Below are positions 1 to 6,172 of a stretch of DNA of 18,591 bases, one piece after another (positions within the stretch are counted from its first letter, which is position 1; each line of letters begins with the position of its first letter). The notes beneath the pieces were generated by a model. It was not told where the DNA came from. It did not search any database and worked only from the letters and a program-made list of their open reading frames with translations. The stretch is taken from contig UQMR01000044.1 in NCBI GenBank assembly GCA_900542255.1, positions 1 through 18,591 of the forward strand, in the 5' to 3' direction. This DNA is from an uncultured Porphyromonadaceae bacterium. GTDB taxonomy: Bacteria > Bacteroidota > Bacteroidia > Bacteroidales > Barnesiellaceae_A. A program made the translations under genes and the position numbers.

Positions 1-414
1 CCCAGTACTTTGTAGTATGCAACCCAGCACAAGGTCGCTCACGGGACGCGATTCGTCGCCGTTGCACGAGTCATAGATATAGCCCTGCATGGCGGTGAAG
101 ATATATCTGTAACTCTCTCTCCACGCCTGCATCTCCCCGTCGGTTCGGGGTGTTATCGACAGGTGGTGCATCCATCCGCGATACCCTTCGGGCGTTACAA
201 TCAGGCTCCATTCGCTTGTGTCGGACAAAATCTGTACAGGTGTCCCCATGATGGCCTGGGAAACCATTTCAGAGCCATGCCGCGGCTCGGACCTCATGTG
301 GGCGCAGCATAAAGATACGATGCCCCACGACGAGCTGTCGGCTGGTTTCTCTTGACAATAACTATCTATGGGCAACCACAAAGCGATGATGAGCAGAATA
401 GCGTAATGTTTCAT
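1..414 (-). CDS. Secreted SH3-domain protein, probable NlpC/P60 (C40) dipeptidyl-peptidase, 5' part only
   Basis: The reverse strand is open for 138 codons from the ATG at 414 to the window edge, so only the N-terminal part is present. Residues 1-20 form a signal peptide (basic start, hydrophobic LLIIALWLP core, then SYCQE); the Cys at 20 could be a loose lipobox, but this is uncertain. From about residue 30 the sequence (GIVSLCCAHMRSEPRHGSEM, then MGTPVQIL and GYRGWMH) matches the bacterial SH3-like domain that precedes the NlpC/P60 domain in Bacteroidales murein dipeptidyl-peptidases. The catalytic Cys-His-His domain would lie beyond the window. Inferred role: cleavage of cell-wall peptides in the periplasm. 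A TAnnTTTG promoter box lies just upstream at 442-449. The family call rests on memory of related proteins; the SH3 part is the secure element. Confidence 0.75.
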   Translation of the reverse strand, partial: MKHYAILLIIALWLPIDSYCQEKPADSSSWGIVSLCCAHMRSEPRHGSEMVSQAIMGTPVQILSDTSEWSLIVTPEGYRGWMHHLSITPRTDGEMQAWRESYRYIFTAMQGYIYDSCNGDESRPVSDLVLGCILQSTG

Positions 415-441
415 GGCGTGACGATATTTTTCACATTCATA

Positions 442-449
442 CAAAGTTA
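442..449 (-). promoter_or_regulatory. Bacteroidetes -7 promoter box for the leftward SH3/NlpC gene
   Basis: On the minus strand the sequence reads TAACTTTG, a match to the Bacteroidetes -7 consensus TAnnTTTG, 27 bases before the ATG at 414. No convincing -33 TTTG is seen at the usual spacing. Confidence 0.5.
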
Positions 450-815
450 CGGAAAATCTCTGGAATATCCGTCGAATTGTGGCGGATTAAAGCAATGTGA
501 TTTGATTATTAGATAGTTAGGGGAAATTGCAGAAGTTGGGCAGACAGTTGAGAATCGTCACAACTCTCTACAAGATTGTGAACCGGCCCCGCATTGGCGG
601 AGGCTATGTGAAGAGAGGTACTCTCGCAGGCTTTTGGAAACAGAAAAGCCATAGCTCATTGGGGCATTTTTAGCGGTGCCTGCACTGCGTTAAGAAAATG
701 CCCCAATGAGCTAACGTGGTTACACCCTCTGGACACCCCCGTTTGCCATGCGGCATGACCGCAGCAGACGGGAACCAACAAACCAAATTGTCAAACCTGA
801 AAACGAAAAACAAGC
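450..815. other. Non-coding, hairpin-rich stretch at the left end of the island, upstream of the relaxase
   Basis: I see no credible gene in these 366 bases. The left 25 bases belong to the promoter region of the leftward gene. From about 559 on there are several inverted repeats: CACAA/TTGTG (559-563 with 576-580), GGCTTTT/AAAAGCC (629-635 with 644-650), a perfect 19-bp pair (652-670 with 695-713), CCCGT/ACGGG (738-742 with 768-772), and TGCC/GGCA (744-747 with 752-755). Such clustering directly upstream of a relaxase gene is typical of an origin of transfer. The left boundary of the inserted DNA should lie between about 475 and 650, but no direct repeat marking it was found. Confidence 0.5.
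652..725 (+). other. Putative origin of transfer (oriT) with 19-bp inverted repeat and candidate nick site
   Basis: TAGCTCATTGGGGCATTTT at 652-670 is repeated perfectly in inverse at 695-713. The 24-base spacer itself holds a second hairpin: GCGGTGC at 673-679 against GCACTGC at 682-688, with one G-T wobble. Six bases after the right arm the sequence reads TAACGTGGTTACAC (712-725). This resembles the pMV158-type MobV nick region (TAGTGTG/TTA as I recall it), which would place the nick between 719 and 720. The site lies about 95 bases before the start of a MobV relaxase gene and in the same orientation, where oriT normally sits. The repeat is seen directly; the oriT role and nick position are inference. 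Confidence 0.55.
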
Positions 816-2120
816 ATGGGATATATAAGCATTCAAATCAACAAGGCGAAAGGGTCGGCTGACACGGGCGCATCCGACCACATCGAACGCAAGACTATAC
901 CCAAGAATGCCGACCCGGCACGCACCCACCTCAACCGTGAGCTGGTGGAGTTCCCCGACGGTGTGGCAGACCGCACCGAAGCGATAAGCCACCGCATCCG
1001 CACGGCTGGCATCAGGCGGAAGATAACGCCCGACCAAGTGCAGGCAATCCGCATCGTGCTTTCGGGCACGCACGAGGACATGATAAGAGTGCAGGACGAG
1101 GGCAGACTGGACGAATGGTGCGATGACAACCTGCAATGGCTGCACCGCACGTTCGGAAAGGAGAACACCGTATCGGCAGTGCTTCACATGGACGAGCACA
1201 CGCCGCACATCCACGCCACGGTCGTGCCGATAGTGACGGGCGAACGCAGGAAAGCGAGAAAGAAGCATGCGGATGGCAAACGCACCTACCGCAAGAAAGC
1301 CAATGCCGTGCGCCTGTGTGCCGATGACCTCATGAGCCGTGAAAGGCTTGTAGCCTACCACGACAGCTACGCCGAGGCGATGGCGAAGTACAGTTTGCAA
1401 CGTGGTGTCCGTGGTTCGGAAGCACGGCACACCACCACCGCCCAATACTACCGTGATTTGAAACGGCAGACGGGTGAACTTGAAGCCAACATGCGGCAGT
1501 TACAGACAGAGCAGCAACAGACAGAGCAACAACTTGACGAGGTAAGGCAGGAGGTCAAATCGGAGAAACTGGAAGCAGCCAAGACAGAAGCGAAAGCCGC
1601 ATTCGTGGCAAAGGTCGGTTCTATTTTCGGTGGTGGTAAACAGAAAGAGTTTGAACATAGGAATGAAGATTTGCAAAACCGCATAAAGGAACTTGAAGAA
1701 GAAGCCGTACAACGAGAGGTACAACATGCCAAGCAGATACAGGAAATGAAAAATGCTTACAAACAGCAGTTCCGAAAACTGTCAGAATTTACGGATTTTG
1801 TCAAACGCTACTTCCCTTATGTGGAAAAGCTGATGCCTACTATCAAGTTTTTGCGTGATACTCTGAATTTTAGCGATGGGTTAATCAAAAAGCTGTGCAT
1901 GTTTAAGGAAGTCACCATTAAAGGCGAACTCTATTCTTCTGAATTCCGACAGCACTTTAAGACTGATAGTTCGGTTTGCTCGCTTAAAGAAACCTCAGAT
2001 GGAAAATTTGACTTCAAAATAGATGGCGTTTCACATGTAAGTTGGTTCAGACGCAAGAAATACGAGTTTATGAAAGCATTGGGATTACCGAAACAGAAAC
2101 AACAGAGTAAAAAACTATAA
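816..2120 (+). CDS. MobV/Pre-family relaxase (plasmid mobilization/recombination protein)
   Basis: This 434-aa protein fits the Mob_Pre (MobV) relaxases, which nick one strand at oriT and stay bound to the 5' end while the DNA is moved by a helper conjugation machine. Motif I is seen as H22-I-E-R with N31-A-D-P and R36-T-H-L-N40; His22 matches the catalytic His22 described for MobM of pMV158. Motif III is H124-M-D-E-H-T-P-H131-I-H133, the metal-binding HxDExxPHxH signature. Residues about 215-315 are rich in Q, E, K and A and look like a long coiled coil; the last 120 residues match nothing I recognise. The ATG at 816 gives the typical MGYISIQ start. The first ~750 bases are GC-rich and the rest clearly AT-richer, suggesting a mosaic gene. 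No mobC-like partner or integrase is adjacent. Confidence 0.9.
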   Translation: MGYISIQINKAKGSADTGASDHIERKTIPKNADPARTHLNRELVEFPDGVADRTEAISHRIRTAGIRRKITPDQVQAIRIVLSGTHEDMIRVQDEGRLDEWCDDNLQWLHRTFGKENTVSAVLHMDEHTPHIHATVVPIVTGERRKARKKHADGKRTYRKKANAVRLCADDLMSRERLVAYHDSYAEAMAKYSLQRGVRGSEARHTTTAQYYRDLKRQTGELEANMRQLQTEQQQTEQQLDEVRQEVKSEKLEAAKTEAKAAFVAKVGSIFGGGKQKEFEHRNEDLQNRIKELEEEAVQREVQHAKQIQEMKNAYKQQFRKLSEFTDFVKRYFPYVEKLMPTIKFLRDTLNFSDGLIKKLCMFKEVTIKGELYSSEFRQHFKTDSSVCSLKETSDGKFDFKIDGVSHVSWFRRKKYEFMKALGLPKQKQQSKKL

Positions 2121-2130
2121 TTCAGGAAAA

Positions 2131-2155
2131 GCCTTAATAATCATATTTATTAGGC
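2131..2155 (+). terminator. Stem-loop behind the relaxase gene, possible weak terminator
   Basis: GCCT-t-AATAA (2131-2140) pairs with TTATTAGGC (2147-2155) around a 6-base loop, with one bulged T. It starts 10 bases after the relaxase stop. There is no clean T run behind it, so termination is only a possibility. Confidence 0.3.
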
Positions 2156-2175
2156 AGATTATTATGACTTTATAT

Positions 2176-2183
2176 TACTTTTG
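2176..2183 (+). promoter_or_regulatory. -7 promoter box for the three-gene island operon
   Basis: TACTTTTG matches the Bacteroidetes TAnnTTTG element and lies 67 bases before the ATG at 2251. The -33 position has only poor matches (TTAG with an overlong spacer). It suggests that the operon has its own promoter and is not only read through from the relaxase gene. Confidence 0.45.
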
Positions 2184-2250
2184 TATCTGAAAGATTGATT
2201 TTACTTAGAGATATTTATATTTTGTCTACTTTAAACATAAAAGAAATAAC

Positions 2251-3573
2251 ATGAACTATCTTATTGGGAAACAAAAAATATATGAAAGTGCTTTCTATCC
2301 TTACGGTGATGGTATAATTACTCTTCCTCATCGTATACGAGCATATATAGATTCAAGTTCTGATGAGTTCAGTCACTTGACTATAGAAAATAAATTATGT
2401 GATTTAGGTTTTGCTGTAACAAGAGGTATAAATTTATATACAGAAATTAAGAAGGATATAAGTGAACATGCAAAAGACGTTCAATATCGAAGTTATGAAG
2501 ATAATATAAAGAGCTCGTTGTTTTCTTATATAGATTATTTGAGAGAAACGGAAACTCTTTTAACGGAAACCCTTTTAGAGCAGAAAGATATTGATTTAAT
2601 GCAGCTTGTAGATTTATTGGTTGAAGAAATTTTACTTCGTTATAACGAATATCCGGATGTAAATTCTAACGAATATACTATAATCTTTAGAAGTATTCCA
2701 TTAGATTATACCGCAATAATAAATCGTTTTAATATAAAGTCCTCAGAAGAAAAACAATCATGTCATAATTATTTATTGACAGCCCAAGAATCAATAAGCA
2801 AGGCTGTTATGAACAAGGACTATGTTCTATATCTAAATCGTTGGAAAGAATTATTGCCCAAGTTATCTGGGTATGACCTTTATTTTGCGGATGATTTGGT
2901 GTTTCCTGGTGATGAAGAATACGTGTATGCGTATAATGAAAAACAAAAAGATAACCCCACTAGACAGTTGGTTTTATGTGTTCCTCCTGAGCCATGGAGT
3001 GGAAATATCCTTAATTCCAAACTTGTAATCCTTTCTTTGAATCCTGGATATGTAGAGCACCTGAATAAGAATCTTGCAAATATGTTCAAACCTCAGATGG
3101 CTGAAGAAATCATGGAGGACAAAAGAAAGGTTTTGTCAATGGAAGGAACTAAATTTGACTATTACGAGCCAACAAGAATATTGGGTGACTATTATTGGAG
3201 AAAGAAAATACTTCCTTTAGGAACAGCCGTATATGGAGAACAGGAAAAGGAAAATATTTTTAATCATGTTTCCTTATGTCAGTATTTTGCTTACACTTCG
3301 CTGGTATCTCCAGCTATTAAGAATTTATTTCCATCTCAGAAATTTACAAAAATGGTGTTGCTCTATTTGGCTACCTCTGCAAAAGAAGTAAAGTTTCTTG
3401 TGATGAGGCACGAAGCCCAATGGAAAACATTAATGGGAGAAGGTCTATGGAATTATTTATATGATAACAATAGACTGCTGGTTAGTAAAAATTATGCTAA
3501 TCAATCCCTTACGGAGAAGAACATCGGCATTGAAAATTATAGGATTATTGTTGAACACTTAAGGAATAATTAA
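2251..3573 (+). CDS. Uncharacterised 440-aa protein with uracil-DNA-glycosylase-like C-terminal half
   Basis: I do not recognise a named family for the whole protein. The first ~235 residues are mostly helical-looking, charged and without clear motifs. From residue 245 a conserved pattern begins: PPEPWSGN (245-252), then the strand and loop LVILSLNPGYVEH (258-270). That resembles the G-I-N-P-G motif I of MUG/TDG-type uracil-DNA glycosylases. FNHVSLCQYFAYTS (337-350) and LVMRHEAQW (383-391) are further blocks, and VSKNYANQSLTEKN (411-424) falls where a second active-site loop would be expected. There is no signal peptide or membrane segment, so it should be cytosolic. It opens a tight operon: its TAA abuts the next ATG with no gap. 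The DNA is strongly AT-rich compared with the housekeeping genes to the right. The glycosylase-like fold is a motif-based inference; the sequence cannot show whether it is catalytic. Confidence 0.45.
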   Translation: MNYLIGKQKIYESAFYPYGDGIITLPHRIRAYIDSSSDEFSHLTIENKLCDLGFAVTRGINLYTEIKKDISEHAKDVQYRSYEDNIKSSLFSYIDYLRETETLLTETLLEQKDIDLMQLVDLLVEEILLRYNEYPDVNSNEYTIIFRSIPLDYTAIINRFNIKSSEEKQSCHNYLLTAQESISKAVMNKDYVLYLNRWKELLPKLSGYDLYFADDLVFPGDEEYVYAYNEKQKDNPTRQLVLCVPPEPWSGNILNSKLVILSLNPGYVEHLNKNLANMFKPQMAEEIMEDKRKVLSMEGTKFDYYEPTRILGDYYWRKKILPLGTAVYGEQEKENIFNHVSLCQYFAYTSLVSPAIKNLFPSQKFTKMVLLYLATSAKEVKFLVMRHEAQWKTLMGEGLWNYLYDNNRLLVSKNYANQSLTEKNIGIENYRIIVEHLRNN

Positions 3574-4185
3574 ATGAATCACTTAAAAAGATTACAAAAT
3601 GCTCTTGAACGGTTTGCTCCAGCTAATACTGTTAGTGGACTGACAAAGCAATTTGAGGACATTGCCCAAATTGTATTTAATGGACGTTATGTCGTAAATG
3701 GAGAATACGAGATATATCCAATTGATATTGAGTTCTATTTTCATGATGAAGAGAATAAAAGTATAATTGAACCTCAAATGTACCATGTAGGAGATGTTCC
3801 CTATTTCCCGGTAGGAGCGATTTGTCCCAATAGGTCTGGTGTTGACATGACTTTTGAGCGTGAAGGAAAATATCGTGCATCATTTCTTATTCGAGGGTAT
3901 ACTTATAAATCCTTGGTTAATAATGATGAAAAGACTTTTACAAATAAGGCTTCTCAAAAATTGAAAGAAGGAGAAATAGATAAATTCAAGCCACAGTATT
4001 TATGGGAAGATTTGTTTGGTAATGCCTCAATTTTCGGGAAAGGGTTGTCTATTGTCTGGATGGATAATGAAGATTTTAATAAAGTTCGTATTATGTCTTC
4101 CGCCAGAATAAATGTAAAAAAAATAAAAGGGGAAGCAACTGACCGTATGTGGCGTTTTACTAATCTTGACGCAGATCAGCAATGA
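3574..4185 (+). CDS. Uncharacterised 203-aa protein, middle gene of the island operon
   Basis: The ATG directly follows the upstream stop, and the TGA overlaps the next start, so all three genes are probably translated together. No named family is recognised. The core pattern is YPIDIEFYFHDEE (48-60), a Met-Tyr-His at 69-71, a short strand ending SGVDMTFE (88-95), and YRASFLIRGY (100-109), followed by LWEDLFGNASIF (143-154). This alternation of strands with conserved E/H/D residues distantly recalls the fold of alkyladenine DNA glycosylases (MPG/AAG) and related FMT-C-like domains. The resemblance is weak and could be chance. The N-terminal 30 residues look helical. There is no signal peptide, membrane segment or metal-finger cysteine set. 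Confidence is high that it is a real gene and low for any function. Confidence 0.5.
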   Translation: MNHLKRLQNALERFAPANTVSGLTKQFEDIAQIVFNGRYVVNGEYEIYPIDIEFYFHDEENKSIIEPQMYHVGDVPYFPVGAICPNRSGVDMTFEREGKYRASFLIRGYTYKSLVNNDEKTFTNKASQKLKEGEIDKFKPQYLWEDLFGNASIFGKGLSIVWMDNEDFNKVRIMSSARINVKKIKGEATDRMWRFTNLDADQQ

Positions 4186-5042
4186 AAATCTTAAAATCAA
4201 CTATGGACTATGTGTTTTTTTCGGAGAATCTGAAAAGATATTATCCGAAAGTGTACAATGAATTGACTGAAATATTGTCAAAGCATGATGTGCATTACGG
4301 CGTATTGAAAGGAACAGCCGATTATTGGTGTAGAGATTATATGCCAGTACAAGTAGATGGTAATTCTTTTGTTCAGTTTAAATATCATCCTGACTATCTG
4401 GAAGGACTTCGCGATTATGAAACATCAACAGAAACTTCCATTAAGCTGGCTAAAACGATATTACCAAGTTCTTCAATATGTGTTTCTCCCATTGTAGCAG
4501 ACGGTGGTAACTTTACCTTTGGAAGCATAAAAAAAGGTAGAGGATACACCGCTGTTGTTATAATTACGGAGAAAATATTTATTGAGAACCCTGATATGGA
4601 TAGAAAATATCTTGTTTCTCTAATGGAAAAGTTATTTCCAAATCATAAGTTCTTATTTTTGCCTTGGGATAGAAGTGACGTTTGTGGTCATACAGATGGA
4701 ATTTTACATGCTGTTGGCAGTAATAAAGTACTGGTGAATCTGAAAGTTTACCCTGATGATATTGCCGCTAAGATGAGAAGTCAATTAGAATCATACTTTA
4801 AAGTCATCGATTTAGAGCTAAGTGATTATCATAATATGAGTTGGGCTTATATAAATATGATTCATACTCAAAATGTAATAATTGTCCCAGGTGTAGGACG
4901 TTCTACAGATGAAGAAGCTTTGAAACATATAAAAAAACTGTTTCCAGAGTATGATGGTAGAATTTATCAGGTGCAGATGCAATCTATAGTTAAAAGAGGA
5001 GGAGGAGCTTTAAATTGCCTTTCATGGTCTTTTACTATATAA
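4182..5042 (+). CDS. Agmatine deiminase / peptidylarginine deiminase-like (PAD_porph family) protein
   Basis: The 286 residues follow the agmatine deiminase/PAD_porph layout of the guanidine-modifying superfamily, which hydrolyses C-N bonds of guanidino groups through a catalytic Cys. Visible landmarks are W49-C-R-D52-Y-M-P (substrate Asp), A106-D-G-G-N110, G169-H170-T-D172-G (catalytic His and Asp), the block SWAYIN225 followed by VIIVPGVG, D243-E-E-A, and G273-G-G-A-L-N-C279 with the nucleophile Cys279. All core catalytic positions therefore seem present. Two oddities: the residue before the Cys is Asn where agmatine deiminases usually have His (GGGNIHC), and the protein is shorter than the usual ~350-370 aa. 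The lack of a signal peptide argues against a secreted PPAD-like role. The start overlaps the upstream TGA (ATGA), showing translational coupling. The substrate cannot be told from the sequence. Confidence 0.8.
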   Translation: MKILKSTMDYVFFSENLKRYYPKVYNELTEILSKHDVHYGVLKGTADYWCRDYMPVQVDGNSFVQFKYHPDYLEGLRDYETSTETSIKLAKTILPSSSICVSPIVADGGNFTFGSIKKGRGYTAVVIITEKIFIENPDMDRKYLVSLMEKLFPNHKFLFLPWDRSDVCGHTDGILHAVGSNKVLVNLKVYPDDIAAKMRSQLESYFKVIDLELSDYHNMSWAYINMIHTQNVIIVPGVGRSTDEEALKHIKKLFPEYDGRIYQVQMQSIVKRGGGALNCLSWSFTI

Positions 5043-5070
5043 GCAAACTGAAATAATGCGCTAAAATAAG

Positions 5071-5101
5071 TTTCTCATATCTCTATTTTTTTCTAAATTT
5101 G
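5071..5101 (+). promoter_or_regulatory. Rightward promoter behind the island operon
   Basis: TTTC (5071-5074), a 19-base spacer and TAAATTTG (5094-5101) match the Bacteroidetes promoter TTTG-N19-21-TAnnTTTG with one mismatch. It points right, towards the convergent lgt gene, so the only thing it can drive sensibly is a short transcript ending at the hairpin at 5170-5194. Confidence 0.5.
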
Positions 5102-5106
5102 CAAAA

Positions 5107-5194
5107 GGAAAAGAGTTACTTGAAAAGTAATATAACGCAGACCACAGCAATTGGAACGGTTGCCAACTCATTACCTAAAAACGAGGTAATTTTT
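5107..5194 (+). ncRNA. Candidate small RNA of about 90 nt
   Basis: A transcript from the promoter at 5071-5101 would begin near 5107 and end at the hairpin and T run at 5170-5194. Within it are a small hairpin TTACTT-gaa-AAGTAA (5116-5130) and a possible TTGG/CCAA pairing (5151-5166). It matches no RNA family that I know and does not fold as a tRNA. It could be a regulator, or merely the shared 3' end of the operon with a chance promoter. Start and end are estimates. Confidence 0.3.
5170..5194 (+). terminator. Rho-independent terminator ending rightward transcription of the island
   Basis: ATTACCT (5170-5176) and AGGTAAT (5184-5190) form a perfect 7-bp stem around a 7-base loop, followed directly by a T run to 5194. 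The T run lies only on the plus strand, so it terminates rightward transcripts (the operon or the small RNA) and not lgt. Confidence 0.6.
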
Positions 5195-5292
5195 CTAACT
5201 CTCTTGGTTTCAACGAGGTGTATTCCTTATGCAGATTTACGGAAAAAGTATGTTATTGTAAAGGCGCAGGGCGGTGTTTTCTCCGAAACTCC

Positions 5293-6153
5293 TTATTTCT
5301 TATGCGGTTTTGCGGGTGTGCCGGTGAGATTTATTTTCCCTATCCCTTTGTATAGCAGACAGATTAATCCTAAGATGATAAATGGGATGCTGAGCAGCTG
5401 CCCCATATTGAAGAGCATGGTCTCCTCAAAGAGTTCCTGGTTTTCCTTGACAAACTCCACCACAAAGCGGAAAGCAAAAATTGTCGTGAGGCAATACCCG
5501 AAGAAAAAGCCGCGGTGCAGCTCTTTGCCTTTATACTTGTACAGCAAGTATCCTCCTATGAAGATAAGCAGGTAGGCGATGGCTTCGTAGAGTTGTGCGG
5601 GATGACGGGGAATATTGTCGACTTGCGAAAAGATGATGCCCCAGTCGCTGTTGGTGGCGCATCCGATAATCTCTGAATTCCAGAAGTTGCCTATTCGTAT
5701 GCAACATGCCGCTATCGGGGTAGCTATGGCAATGTTGTCGAGCGTTTGCCACATGTCGATATGGGTCTTGCGCGAGTATAGCCACAGCGCAATCATTAAG
5801 CCAATGGTGCCCCCGTGGCTTGCCAGACCTAAATAACCTGTAAAGGTGTAGTTCCCGTTGGCATCGGTACCGAAAGGCAGAATGATTTCCAACGGGTGAG
5901 CCAGGAAATATCCCGGTTCGTAGAAGAGGCAGTGCCCTAATCTTGCCCCTGCGACGATTCCAATAAAACCGTATATGATAAGTTTCTCGAAATTTTGGCC
6001 CGAAAGTCCTTGCCGTTTATAGAGGTGTTGCAAGATAAAGTAGGCGGCGGCAAGTCCTATGAGCCACCACAATGAATAGTAACGGACACGCAGTGCTCCT
6101 ATACTGAATAGGTCTATGACCGGATTCCATTCTATGGCACAGGGTATTATCAT
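5293..6153 (-). CDS. lgt: Prolipoprotein diacylglyceryl transferase
   Basis: Lgt moves a diacylglyceryl group from phosphatidylglycerol to the lipobox Cys of prelipoproteins in the inner membrane, the first step of lipoprotein maturation. The 286-aa product has about seven hydrophobic segments and the family landmarks: G69-A-R71-L-G-H74, S112-H113-G-G, R153-I-G-N-F-W-N-S-E (arginine and the GN loop), R183-H-P-A-Q-L-Y-E190, and R229-F-V-V-E233. Length and start (MIIPCAIEWNPVIDLFSIG) fit Bacteroidales homologues. It is the last gene of a leftward operon, 19 bases behind the EamA permease gene. The ~250 bases after its stop carry no clear terminator in its own direction and separate it from the island. 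Confidence 0.95.
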   Translation of the reverse strand: MIIPCAIEWNPVIDLFSIGALRVRYYSLWWLIGLAAAYFILQHLYKRQGLSGQNFEKLIIYGFIGIVAGARLGHCLFYEPGYFLAHPLEIILPFGTDANGNYTFTGYLGLASHGGTIGLMIALWLYSRKTHIDMWQTLDNIAIATPIAACCIRIGNFWNSEIIGCATNSDWGIIFSQVDNIPRHPAQLYEAIAYLLIFIGGYLLYKYKGKELHRGFFFGYCLTTIFAFRFVVEFVKENQELFEETMLFNMGQLLSIPFIILGLICLLYKGIGKINLTGTPAKPHKK

Positions 6154-6172
6154 AATATCGACTTTTTGAGAT

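Noticed and set aside
652..713. Inverted repeat as an invertible promoter or phase-variation switch
   Set aside because: The spacer of 24 bases is too short for a usual invertible segment, contains no promoter box, and no invertase gene is nearby.
720..1445. Leftward 241-codon frame across the relaxase and oriT region
   Set aside because: It is antisense to the conserved relaxase motifs and arises from the high GC content of that stretch; no family resemblance.
447..5250. TTACGGAAAA seen both near 447 and near 5237 as possible attachment repeats
   Set aside because: Only ten bases match, and the left copy is part of the promoter region of the peptidase gene; such sequences are common around Bacteroidetes promoters.
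5099..5575. Rightward 158-codon frame behind the island operon
   Set aside because: It starts with a TTG inside the promoter box, and more than half of it lies antisense to the well-supported lgt gene. The codon pattern and amino acid make-up look non-coding.
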